Shown here: positions 35,526-46,470 of the stretch, piece by piece
Numbering within the stretch: the stretch's first letter is position 1
Layout: every line of letters begins with the position of its first letter
NCBI RefSeq assembly: GCF_007655135.1
Contig: NC_045127.1
Location: 26,268,199-26,332,198, forward strand
Direction: 5' to 3'
Origin: Punica granatum
Taxonomy: Eukaryota > Streptophyta > Magnoliopsida > Myrtales > Lythraceae
DNA length: 64,000 nt
Translations under genes and position numbers: made by a program
The notes under the pieces: model-generated
Databases searched by the model: none
Told to the model about the DNA's origin: nothing
Seen by the model: the letters and a program-made list of their open reading frames with translations, nothing else

Positions 35526-36869
35526 GGGGGACACTTTTTTCCGAGAATATAGTCATCGCTACGCTGGAGTGGTCAGACCGTGATTGGGGCCCACACCAGT
35601 GTACTTTCCCTTGGTTAGGCAAGCAGACGCAGCATCCTTGGGTGGGCTCGAGGAGTCGGTTCCCACAGAGACAGGCTGGTCGAACAGGTTCGACAGAACT
35701 GATAGGGTATCCTTGGGACTGTCCTAATGCCCCAGGAAGGTTTGTTCTTGCCAGGAGCCCATTTGGGAATGCATACAAATGAATGCAAAAGAGAGTTTAA
35801 GTAAGAGTGTGTGTTGTCCCGGTGGCTGGTTGGTGGCCACATTGGAAGGTGGGGTGGTCCATTCTTTGATCAGAGGTGCGACCATGCTAGTAACTCCCGT
35901 GGCAAGTGGGTTGGGCTATGCTCCGTCTATCAGTTGCTTGCTATCTTTGCGGAGTGAGGGTCGGGCCTCATTGTCGAAATTCGAGGGAGCTAAACTAGAG
36001 GTGTTTATTGTCCTGATCTTGGACGTTCGCTATTCAAACTGCCTTGTTGTCAGTTATTTCTTGCAGAGGGAAAAGGAAAAACAATGAAGGAAGAAAAACT
36101 GTCCGCAATTTTAATGCAGGTGTGTAGGGAAACGAATTGGCCTAGTAGGCGTCGTGCGAGTACGCCGGAAGACGTGCGTGTGGTGTGCTGAGGCTGCGTG
36201 CACGGGCACGGAGGGATGTGCTCACACAACGCGGAAGGATGTGCACAGGGCAAGCTGGGGATGTGTTTGGGCATGCCGAGAATGCACTCACCTGAGCGAA
36301 AGTCAGTGTTAGCTAGCTTTGCCTTGGAAGGTACGTTTGCCTTTAGGCCACGACTCGTCTTACTGTGGAGGAAGGGTGAAGACCGTAGGTGGTCTGCTCA
36401 CGACGGCTAGCTCGACTCGCCCGTCATGCGGGAATGCGTGGTTGCCGCAAAACAATAAATAAATGGAATGTATGCGATGCATGAATTTTGAAAATACTAA
36501 TGCAGTCATTCACATTGACTTGAAAGGTTCAAAGTACAATGCAAGTTTTGAACGTAAAATCCTAAGTCGGTTTTCTACCGCACTTGGGGCATGAGCGAGC
36601 GTTACTTCGGAAAGCACCGGTTCTAGGTCGAGACCTCATAGAGATATATATCCTAGGATGTATGCGGACCTCCGCAGGTCTTCTTCCTAGACCTCTCCAA
36701 AGCAGCGTTCGTTTGAGACAACTATTGGTCGCGTCTTTATAGCTCGGCATGGGTGCGTGCGATTTTCCTCGGAGTTGACGCTAGTCAGTGAGTTCCTCGT
36801 CCTTCTAGGCTACCTCTCAACGTAGTCGATCTCTCTTGATTTCGATGTTGGCAAGTCGACCAGGGTGGC

Positions 36870-37210
36870 TGCACCACCAGAGGAGGATGTCCTGGCAGGT
36901 GTGCCAGCCCCGGTTTGAGGAGGCTCGGTAGGATCCTCGTACTACGATGGATAAGGGCCTGATATCCCTCAATGGTTGGTAGGTTTGGTGCCCTGGATGT
37001 CGAAGACTGGGTGGATTGGATCCCAGAATGTCACGACTTCAAGGAAGTTCTGGTCTGTCCAACGAACAACAAGTAGAGGGATGTCTCCGATGAAAGCGAT
37101 AGCGTAATCTTGGTTGACTACGTGCCAACTGGTCTAAATGCGGGTGAGGTCGTCTAGCGGTAGCATGACACAGTCCTGGCGCGGGCAAGAGTCCGAGTGT
37201 GTCCTCCCTT
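36870..37210 (-). pseudogene. DUF7745-like N-terminal fragment (element D)
   Basis: The minus strand reads, with stops, through FIGDIPLLV, then FLEVVTFWDPIHPVFDIQGTK. This aligns with the N-terminal part of the DUF7745-like protein of F (IMGDLPSLVE ... FWDPQHTVFNFQRTD). Only about 110 codons remain; the downstream body present in E and F is missing. The family's biochemical role is not known to me. Confidence 0.6.
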
Positions 37211-37776
37211 ACCAAGATGACAGGAAACCAACTTAGAACCCGTCAATGTAAATAATACCGTAATTTTCAAAAACTCATGATGCATGTTTGCAGAAAAGTA
37301 AATGCCGACGACTTAATATACATGGTACAAAGTTTATGTACAATCTCCCTCAAAACAGAAAAAGACTCAAAAGCCAGAAGGCCAACACAGTGGATAGATG
37401 CTGAAGTTGGGTTGAAGGCTGGCATGGAGGCATAGCATGATGCAGGGTTTTGTTCTATAGGGACTGTGCTATCTAAGGATGGTAGCTCTCGATCAAGGGG
37501 TAGTGACATCCCCAGAAACAAGCGAGGATCTTTGGGGGCTAGAGCGGCGGCTGAGCCACTCAATCTATTCTTCTACTCGGAACCTCTTTCTAATTCTATC
37601 TCCTACTGGTGCTCGTGGGATTTCGAGCATAATGCCTAATTGCAACTAGGATGATGTGCAATGCATGTGCATAAAGTAAATGTTCGGAAAATAAATGTGC
37701 AAAAAATAAATCAAAGCGATAAACAAATAAACACAGTGAACAGACAAAAGGAATCGAACTCGAACCCTCTAAAGTG

Positions 37777-37794
37777 TCCCCAGCGGAGTCGCTA
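37777..37794 (-). other. primer-binding site, tRNA-Arg type (element D)
   Basis: On the minus strand this reads TAGCGACTCCGCTGGGGA, one base different from the tRNA-Arg-type site. It lies three bases from the LTR edge at 37798, whose last base has changed from A to G (minus strand ...CCGCACG). It shows that the LTR above 37798 is D's 5' LTR. Confidence 0.82.
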
Positions 37795-37797
37795 AGC

Positions 37798-40639
37798 CGT
37801 GCGGACCCAAATTTCGTCTCGTCGGGGCCAGCATGCATGCAACTGATCACACGGCTTGAGAGTATCCGCCTTCCCATGGGGACGTGTGACGGACACGCGT
37901 GAGAAAGAGTCACTAGTACCAGTTTACGACCTAAGGGTTGAGGGCTGGTGAATTACCCGGGTCTAGGAGTAAGGATACACCTCGTATGCTAAGGCATATG
38001 ATCTTGTGGAACCCGAAGTTCCGAATTCAGAGGTTCTATTACGTGCCAGCCTATATCCCGCACATCCTATCTGTACTCTAGTTTGTCTAGGGTTTGCCAT
38101 TTTTACTCATTTACCACTTGATTTAAGTTTCACTCATTTTACTAGTTTTGACACCGTAAATTTGTAGAAGCGATCGGTTCAGTTTAAGAGGCCGAGAGAA
38201 AAACGGATCCCCAAGTCAAGGGATCGATCCACTGTCCTCGCATCTCGGTTAATCATATCGTGATGGCTAGTTCATCATGTGGACCGAGCTTGTGACTCAT
38301 GTGGGTACGTCTAGGGGACTCGTAAACCGACTCGATTGATTCGGACTCTCAGACTCCACGCTTGCCGACCGGGATCGTTACATAAATAAGTGTACAAATA
38401 AATATCTCACAATGTACTCTCAAATAATAAATACAAATTATAACAAATGGATCTCGGTCGACTCACATTCGGCCAATATTCTGCTCATGCTCATCGTGTG
38501 GTTTAAACGACCGAAACAGAAATTAAAGCGACGCGGGCTCGTAAGAGCCAAAGATCTGGTCCGACCGACCCGACGGATTTCTAAAGGACAGAATGGTCCT
38601 CGAGATAGCCATCGGACCGGTCGAGCTCCCAGGTGATTATATAACCTCATTTCACATGTCCTAACCAGAGTCATCTTCCGCATGCACACTAAATGGGTCG
38701 AGACAGTGACTTAAGGCGAGACCCCATATCGTACTCGGGTCGCGCGCACTCAGTGTGTGGGGACATTGGGCCCCGTGGTCGACAGTAAAGGGGCGTTGGA
38801 CCCCATGTGCATCGTATCCTATGGGTCGGGGCTCGAACCGCGTGAAAACAGACAAAGCAGATAAACAACAGATCAAAACAGAAGAAAGCAGACAAGTTAT
38901 GTGTTGTCGCCAGATTTACGTTATTAACAAATTATGAACCGAGGTTGCTTGGCAAATAAATTCCTACCCTAAACAGGCAAAAGAGATGATGTATTCAATG
39001 TGGATCAGTCCTGGACCGCCCTGGGAGAGTATGTTGCATTCGGCAATATTTAAATGACCCGACAAACATGATGTCTGTAGTCAAGTCTCAAATGTGTGGG
39101 TTGCTTTTAAATTGTTATGTATAGTGACAATGCAGCTTTTACAGATTATGATAGAGGTGTTTTCTCCTAAAACCCGGAACCTAGACCTTCGCTTGACTAT
39201 TTGCCCGTGTTTGATTAAGTCGAGTTTGAGATTAATTCGTTCTTTGTATTTTGACCAATTCTAAGCACAAACTTAGCAAAAAGGATGCACGAAACACCAC
39301 CAGGATGCTAGGGTCTCAATGCATATCCCATGAGGGACCGGATAACGTTTCACGAGCCGTCCCCGCTTGTGCCTTTAATCCCATTCCCTAAGCGTCCCAA
39401 TCTACACTAGTGTCTAAGGTGTCGGCAAATCAAGAACCAATAGTCATGCCCTTAAACCGGAAAACAAAGATAAATAATAAAATATTGGAGTTCATTAAGA
39501 ATAATCGTGCACCTAGAATGTGTGCCACCCTAAAGGGTGGCACACATTCTAGGTGCATTTTTTGGACGATGAAAAGTTTGATAAACAATAGCACGAACTC
39601 CCAGGCGGGATACTTAACGCGTTAGCTACAGCACTGCACGGAGATCGCCTGTGAATCGTTAATTAACGTGCGAGTTTCGACTTTCAAAAGAACCTTGTGT
39701 GCGTATGAAAAATTGATACCACGTGGCACGGGCTATCGAAAGTCAGTAGCCAATGTCGACCGATCCCTTGGATCTATCGGGGTCGCGAGGACCCTCGAAA
39801 GAGCCAAGAAACTGGTCGCTCCGCCCGGAAGTGGTCTAAGAAGGACTCGTGCACCCCGACTTGAGCCGCCTTAAATCAGGCCTGGACTCAAGTCAAAATA
39901 TCCGAGTATTCCCTAGATATCCATGCTACGCATATCACGTGTCTCAGTGCTTTGAAATTGTGATTTTTTTAAAGGGCATGGCCAACAGTTCTTGAACAGT
40001 CAATGCGTTTATAGATTATTGACCAGTTCGTGCAATTAATTAAAAGGCCGAGTGATTTATTTAGCCAAGTAAAACGTTCCAATTTTCCCGTGCGTGGAAT
40101 TATTGAGTTTAATTTAAATCTTGTCGAATGCTTTAAATTTGCGGGTTTCAGGCTGTCGAGTTGGCCATTGATAGACCGTTCAATAAAAGCCTTAACTCCC
40201 GACCGTTTTGAAATTAAATTTGATTTTAACCCAAGTTTGCATGATTAATCCGGTTCGTTCGGGGTTTTAATCAAAAAACATTCAAGCATTCCAAAACACA
40301 TGAATATAGGAAAAAATGATCACAATAAAATTTACTTTGTCTATTTTAAGTTCGAGTGATCAATTAAGTTGGTTTATTCTTTTTAGTCAATTTTATTCCT
40401 TTAAAGCCGAGTGAGCATGAAATCTGATTCATAAAAATTCGTTCTTGTTTCACACAACCACTTTTAAGTCCCATATATTTAGGTCAAGTTCATGCTCGAG
40501 TTGGTTTACGTTACACACATCCCGATTTTAATGAGTCAGCTTTGATCATTAGACCGTTCTTGTTATTATCAACCAAACATTCACTCATTATGTTCATTCA
40601 TGCAATCATCGAACTAATCAAAGGAATAGGGACCTAATC
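37798..40639 (-). mobile_element. 5' LTR of element D, incomplete
   Basis: From 37798 to about 39407 it is collinear with the D 3' LTR (7416-9003). Above that it matches, in reverse complement, LTR parts seen elsewhere; for example 39785-39870 resembles 50260-50330 and 29620-29690. The LTR start (TGCTGACA on the plus strand) is missing, so the upper end is truncated. The upper limit is an estimate. A perfect inverted repeat lies at 39508-39557. Confidence 0.65.
39508..39557. repeat. perfect inverted repeat, 24-bp arms, 2-bp loop
   Basis: The left arm (39508-39531) begins TGCACCTAGAATGTGTGCC. The right arm (39534-39557) is its exact reverse complement, and only AA separates them. It is absent from the matching D 3' LTR. 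It could be a small fold-back (MITE-like) relic or a palindromic duplication made during repair. No target duplication is obvious. Confidence 0.9.
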
Positions 40640-40925
40640 ATGCCACTAAAGTTGGAATATTATACCTTCTTTCGAGGAAACTTCGAGGGAACTTCGCGAA
40701 CTCCAAGAAGAAATGCAACCACGCACGATCAAACGGGACAAGTTGCAACCGACCTCAAAGGGCTCGAGAATGGGCAACAACTGCAGAAAGCACCAACCGA
40801 ATTAGAGAACGAGAAGCAAAATGCTAGCTTGAGAATGGCTCAACAGTTCCAGTCAGCTCGGGAAAGGTGGACAATGTTCAACGACAACTACGAGAGCTCA
40901 AAGGAGCAACAATTGGCTGAAACAG
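40640..40925 (+). pseudogene. coiled-coil-like ORF fragment cut by element E
   Basis: The plus frame from 40640 reads about 95 codons up to the E insertion. It is rich in glutamine, glutamate, lysine and arginine, with heptad-like stretches (LENGQQLQKAPTELENEKQN, then AQQFQSARERW). The composition resembles the coiled-coil tails of retrotransposon proteins, such as the end of the DUF7745-like ORF in F (ELTDQRELQRELGQ). The beginning is unclear and no relative is present in the window. It might instead be chance openness in LTR sequence. Confidence 0.25.
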
Positions 40926-42838
40926 TGTCAGCACCTCATTTTGGCCCATCAGTTCCAACAAGGATCACCCGATCAAAGCTCGGGTCCCTAATCACAGCCG
41001 GGCCGATGAACACAGATGTGGGGACCCGAAGACATGAACTACAAGGAAGAGACAGGAGCCATCAAAGGGCACAAGAGGGGCGATCAGAGGAAATGGACAG
41101 GCAACAACCCTCGGGACAGCAGAAACCGGTACTGTAGCACTATTCATCGCCGGATCACTGGAGCATCAGAAGGTGTCCAATATGGCGTTCTAAAAATACC
41201 TTATAGTACCAAAATGACCAATGGCACCCCCGAGCGCATTTCAGAACTCTCCTGCTCAAGCTGGGGCACTCCCGAACATTTGTAGACGCCTTCCTAACAG
41301 GGCTCCCGAGACGCCCGATCCACGAACAAATAAACGGCACCTGAAAACAGGCCTATACACACCTAAGGATCACCGAGACCAGGGAATAGGTTTCGGACTG
41401 CATTCCGGGACTAATCTTGGTCCCTCGAGTGGATCCCGACTCGAAAAAAGAGGCCCTTTCTACGCAGAATCATAGCCAGAGACCCTCTTAACAAATTGTC
41501 AATGCACGAAATCCACACCAACCAATCCCAAGGACCTCAAGGCCCAGGGAAATGAATCCTCACCGCACTGTACAACCCGTTTAGGTTTCCCGAGTACCAT
41601 TCCGACAGTAAAAGAGCCCCCTTCAAATGGAATCTTGCGTTCGGTACTCGCCACAACCCCTAGGGCTAGAGAAATCATTTTTCCGAGAACCAAGCAAGTC
41701 AATTAGGTCTCCCGAGTGACATCTCAGTGGTCACGAACGCTTCGCGGCAAACCTTCGGGGCGCGCTCTTGGCAAGCGGATATCACAGCGGTCTCCGAGCA
41801 CCTCGAAATATTCGGGAAACACTGAGAAAACCCCATTCGCGAATTCCTAGATCACCTTCGGCTATTGATTTTCGGTCGAGGACAATGGGTCAACGATTCC
41901 ACGCGAGGCAAAAAGCGCGCCAGGACGAACAACACGATACACGGAGGAGCAATTGGACAACGGAGGCGACTAACTCCACACAGAATGCCCGAACGGAGCA
42001 AAATCGGCTTTGGAGCCACTGAGCCACCCGAATAATCCCATGAGAAGCGTGCCAATATTGGGCTCATTTAAATTGTAATCACGCGTGCATCGACAATTCA
42101 CAACCCGAGCGAACCAAGGAAGTCGCACGCGTGACCAATCGAGCACCGAGCTTCCCCCGGCTTTCTTCTTAGTCAAGTAGGACCCACGGCTTAGCCAATC
42201 CGAGCCTCCAAGCCACGGCTCAACCCCGACAGCCACGGCTCTATCGCAGCAGCCGCGGCTCTCCCCTCCAATTCCGACGGCTCAACCCTTCCAAGCTTTC
42301 CCCTCTACAAAATTCAAATATCTCTTACACTTGGTTTAATAATTCGTGGTTTTGGCTCGCACGGGAAATCGACTACCGTGGCTTGATGAACCGTAGCTAG
42401 GATAGCGAGCCGTTTCTTCGATGCGCAAACTTACTTTCCTTTCAGATTCTTGATTCGAATCAATTGATTCACCGACTTTATGGCATCAAAACCGGTAAGG
42501 AGGGCGCAACATAACTCACGTGGTAAATAAACAATAAATGGCAATCCTAGCAAGTTAGAGTATCGAAAGGGCATGCGGGATGTAGGCCCACACGTAACAA
42601 AACCCCAAACTCGAAATTTCCGGTTTCGTACAGACCAATGCCTTAACAAATTAGGTGTACCCCGTACCCCTAGACCTGGGCGACTCAACGGCCCTCGACC
42701 TTCGGGTCGTAAACAGTAAGTGGTGACTCCTTTTCACGTTCGTCTGTCGCACGTCCCCAGGAAGGTGGACACTCCCAAGCTGCGTTGCATAGGCGCGCGC
42801 ATGCGTGCCCCGACGATATTAAAATTCGGGTGCGCACA
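40926..42838 (+). mobile_element. 5' LTR of element E (1.9 kb, internally deleted)
   Basis: It starts TGTCAGCACCTCATTTTGG and ends GTGCGCACA, three bases before a PBS. It is collinear with the first 1.4 kb and last 0.5 kb of the F LTR (46471-54484). At about 42335 ('atctcttacac' then 'ttggtttaataattcgtgg') it jumps over roughly 6 kb that are present in F, including the promoter part and the middle. An LTR without that part may be unable to start transcription. Confidence 0.85.
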
Positions 42839-42841
42839 GCT

Positions 42842-42859
42842 TGGCGACTCCGCGGGGGA
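42842..42859 (+). other. primer-binding site, tRNA-Arg type (element E)
   Basis: TGGCGACTCCGCGGGGGA lies three bases after the LTR end at 42838, followed by 'catacttagtgggtt' as in A. It differs from A's site at one base. Confidence 0.87.
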
Positions 42860-43414
42860 CATACTTAGTGGGTTTTGGCTCAATTCCGTTTGCTTGCTTG
42901 CTTGTTTATTTACCGCTTTCCGTCATTTACCGCTTATCTACTTACGTGCATTTATTTTACGCATGCATTGCATATCACGCTAGCTTTAGGTACCTCGTCC
43001 GAAATCCCACGGGCGCCAAAATAGGAAGCTAGGTTAGTCAGAGGTTCCGAGTAAGGGAACGGATTGAGTCGGCTATGCCACCGAACTGGCCCCCAAAGGT
43101 CCTCGCTCGATTTCAAGGAATTCACACCCTTGAGTCGGGAGTCCCCATCCATAGATAGCACGATCCCTGTAACGCCGAACCATGCATCATAATATACCTC
43201 CATTCAAGCCTTCAACCTGACTCCAACAAATAGTCCATCGAGTCGGCCTGCGTTCCATTTTGAGTCTCTTTTACTTCGAGAGTGACGTACTTTGTAACGG
43301 ATACAGTTATAGTTTACCTTTCCGCACTGCATGCATTGTTTTCAAAATAACTTAGGACATTACATTAGTCTGATTCTTGAACATTGAACCGACATCTCCT
43401 CCATTTAGGTAAGA

Positions 43415-44845
43415 ATGGACCGCTCGGCTCCCGGCCTTAGGCTCGAATCAATCACACTGCCTAGGCAGGAAATCATGCGCATCTGGAGGACATTCTGCCC
43501 TATGGATCGCGCCTTCATTCAGGGCATCATCAAAGACTTAGTAAAGCTCTTTGAAGTCCCGGTGGACTGAATCTTCCTGAGGACCGCTACTGAATCCCCA
43601 CGGTCGAGGAATATACGGCTCTTATCCAGAGGCATCTTTGTACCCAACCCGTTCGCCATGATTAGGAACCAACTCTCTACCCTCCTAGGCATACCCGCCC
43701 AAGAAGTCCACCACGAGCTTCATCAAGGATGGGATCATAGCGTCAGGATCACGTGGCTCCTAGACTGGACGCTCCTCCGTGCACTGACGCCTTCAACGGG
43801 GTCCTACCAACGTGACGCATGTCACTGATTCTTGCTATTAATCTTCGGTACACTCCTGTTTCCGCACGCATCGAACCTCATTGACGGGGCTATAGCCCAA
43901 GTCGTCCTCCAAGCAGTAGAAGGCCATAGTTATGTAGAGGCTTTGCTAGCCAAGACTGTTCGGTCTCTAGACTATGTTAGAGAGGTTCGGCGCGACAGGA
44001 TGAGAGGATCCCCGCATCTCCTACAAATCTTGTTCCTCGTGCACATCCGACACTTTTGCTTATCGCATCCCTTCTCTTACATCACAGACGAGCGCTCACT
44101 AATTGCACGCCTGGTTCCAGTCTTTCCACCTCCTGAGCGTAGTTTCTCGGAATGAAGGCACTTCTTGCAGGAGTTAACACCCGCGCGGTTTTTATGGGTC
44201 ACCCGTTGGAATCCCAATAGCCCCATGATCACAGGATGTCCCGAGATCGTGGGAGTCCCCCTCCTCAGCCACTTGGGAAGCACACTCGTGTTCCCCGGCC
44301 AAGTAATCAGACAACTCGGTGGCATACAGGACATCCCTGCCGAGGCAGACCGCCTACCCTATCGCATTCAGTGGGTCGATTCAGCATTCTCGGCACCCAC
44401 AAGGTTTCTACAAATCCGGGAGATTTGCCGACTACGGGACACTAGCGTCATACAACGCCTCTACTTCCCCGAGCACCCCACGGACGAAGAGCGAGCATTC
44501 TCCGCCACATCAGCATACGTGGCTTAGTTCTACTCACAGGACTCGGTGTCCTCGCAGCGGCCCCAAACCATCTCGATTCTACGAGCCGCACCTGCAGTTG
44601 CCCCGGAAGCTGAAAGCTCCGCCCAAGCGGCCATGCGCACAGAGCTATAGTCCATCAGGGAGGAGCGGGACAGTCTCCACTGCTAGCTCGTTGACACCCG
44701 CGCAGAAGTCGCAGACTACAGGGAGCTTCAAAGAGAGCTAGCTCGGGCACGCGCCCCAGCCGCAGACCTAGATCGGGAGATAGCCCGTCTGAGCGCTACA
44801 CTGGACTGAACGCAGGCAAAGGCGCGCAAGGTTTCCCATCCCTAG
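43415..44845 (+). pseudogene. DUF7745-like retrotransposon ORF (element E), broken
   Basis: A 477-codon frame follows the leader. It holds a conserved N-terminal part (RIWRTFCPMDRAFIQ), a middle with QRDACH, LIFGTLLFPHASNLIDGAI, VEGHSYVEALLAKTVRSLDY and RMRGSPHLLQI, then HPFSYITDERSLIARLVPVF, LSHLGSTLVFPGQVIRQLGG, LYFPEHPTDEERAFSATSAY, and a C-terminal coiled coil (RELQRELARARA). It aligns end to end with the F copy. Seven in-frame stops lie at 43568, 43826, 44153, 44525, 44648, 44684 and 44807. A stretch of about 25 codons near 43585 is deleted and locally out of frame. The domain is recalled as DUF7745, a plant family linked to Ty3/gypsy elements, with no known activity. It sits where Ogre elements carry their extra ORF1. 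Confidence 0.85.
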
Positions 44846-45171
44846 GATTAGCAGTTGCATTCGTCTTTTGCCCTCGCTCGGACCTTTGCCGTGCTTACTT
44901 GGCTACCGAGCGCAACGGGATGTTGGCTTATGTTTACATTCCTCTTTCTTTTGTGTACTATCTTTACAAAACTATGGAACTCGAATCAAATTGATGTAAT
45001 GACATTAGTATTTTGAAACTCATGCATATCATACATCTCATCCCTTTATTTATTGTTCCGCACTTACTTTTCCGAAATAGTCAATATCGCATGTGCGCTT
45101 ACACATTCATGGAATCTAGGTGCTAATCGTTGGTAACCTCGCACCGATACCCCACTGGCCTGTGCAAAAGA

Positions 45172-46470
45172 ATGGCACGGGAAGACCAGACTGGTATCCC
45201 CGAGGAGATCAACCCGCCCACACCGGTCCATCCTCAATCACCGACAGCCTAAGCGACATTGCCGCCGAACTCTGCGGGAACACTGCCAGACTATTCGGGG
45301 CCGCCCTCGACGTATTTCCCGCTGCCAACTGCAACGGGCGCATCCCTACCACGCTCAGGGTTCCCACCACTGCCGCCGGTATATGCGCCACCTCCACCAA
45401 CAATCCAAATGCCACCACCGGCCCACGATGCCACCTGCATCGCCGCACTCGAGGATAATGTCGCAACGCTCCAGGGTACTATCGACTTGATGGCCATTAA
45501 CATGGCCGAAATGATGGCCTTGCTTCGAGGCCCGAATCGTACGTGATCGAGCTCCACTCCTCCTCTGGCGCGCGGGTCAACGGCCGACCCCTCTCCTTGG
45601 GCACTGCCGACTCTTGCACCAGAAGGCGACACCGCTGCCGCCACACCGACCACCCCTATCCATCAATCGGCACACGTACCAGCAACCCATCTGACCGATT
45701 TTTCCCGTCCACAGCCCACTATCCCAGCGATCATTTCGCTCTCGCCCATGACGATTCCTGTGCCGGATCCAATCGCATTCACACCACCTCCTTTATCTGT
45801 ACCGATTCCGGCCACGATCTACACCGTGCCTTCACCAACGGCCTTCCTGGCACCGAACGTCCGTGCTCCAGCTCCCGCTTAGACTGCAGAGCCCTTTCCT
45901 TTCCCAACTCTGCAACCCCATGAACATCTCATTCCCTGAGCTGGACACATCGACCCACAGGACCCCCATAGCTCCACCCACCAATTTCCCCCCAAAAGCA
46001 GAGACTAAGCAGGAGTGTAGACTGAAGAGAATGCAAGAGACAATACGGGTCGTGCAAGCGAATGAGACTCGCCCCAACGCGAGCTATGGCGACTGTAGCC
46101 TCTTCCCAGGCATGCATCTGCCCTTGAAGGTCAAGGTCCCAGAGTTTAAAACTTACAAAAGAACAACAGATCCGCGACACCGCCTTTGTCATTATCGAGG
46201 AAAGATGCTACAGTACTGAGACTACGAGGAGTTCGTCATCCATTCATTCCAAGACAGTATGACAGGATCGACTCTCGATTGGTTCATGTCACTGAAGGCC
46301 GAAGACATCCCTACATGGGCGGACCTTTCATGAAAGTTCATCGATCAATACCAATACTATGCGGAAGCACCTCCGACCCTGCTAGAGTTGAGCACGAAAG
46401 AAATGGCGTAAGGCCAAAGGCTTGAAGACTACGCCATCAAGTGGTGTGCCTAGGCGGCGAAACACGTCCC
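45172..46470 (+). pseudogene. gag: gag pseudogene (element E), cut at its 3' end
   Basis: It starts MAREDQTGIPEEIN and continues through a proline-rich N-terminal region (YAPPPPTIQMPPP) and a short helical segment (LEDNVATLQGTIDLMAINMA, about 45450-45515), which recurs in F (IEGNVTTLQGTVDLMEANMA). A long proline/threonine-rich linker with stops follows. The capsid core (retrotransposon gag family) begins near 46125: KVKVPEFKTYKRTTDPR, HYRGKMLQY, then DWFMSLKAEDIPTWADL and QYQYYAEAPPTLLELSTKEM. The F LTR ends it at 46470, just after AAKHVP. Stops at 45256, 45544 and several later ones make it non-functional. Gag would form the RNA-packaging particle. Confidence 0.85.

Larger units (their letters stand above)
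35526..37797 (-). mobile_element. element D internal region, 5' half
   Basis: Minus-strand leader and remnants between the PBS (37777-37794) and the A insertion. The leader (37770 down to about 37280) matches the leaders of A, E and F in reverse complement, for example 'gctcgaaatcccacgagc'. A DUF7745-like fragment lies at about 36870-37210. The rest (35526-36860) includes a block shared with G (4800-5030) and A (22200-22340), but no gag can be read, so D lost most of its coding part. Confidence 0.75.
42839..46470 (+). mobile_element. internal region of element E, truncated
   Basis: Order: PBS (42842-42859), leader (42860-43414), DUF7745-like pseudogene (43415-44845), spacer (44846-45171), gag pseudogene (45172-46470). 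It is cut inside gag by the F LTR at 46471; the rest of E is not in the window. The leader carries 'gtcccc-cgaaatcccacggg' and 'cactgcatgcattgttttc' words shared with A, D and F. Confidence 0.85.
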
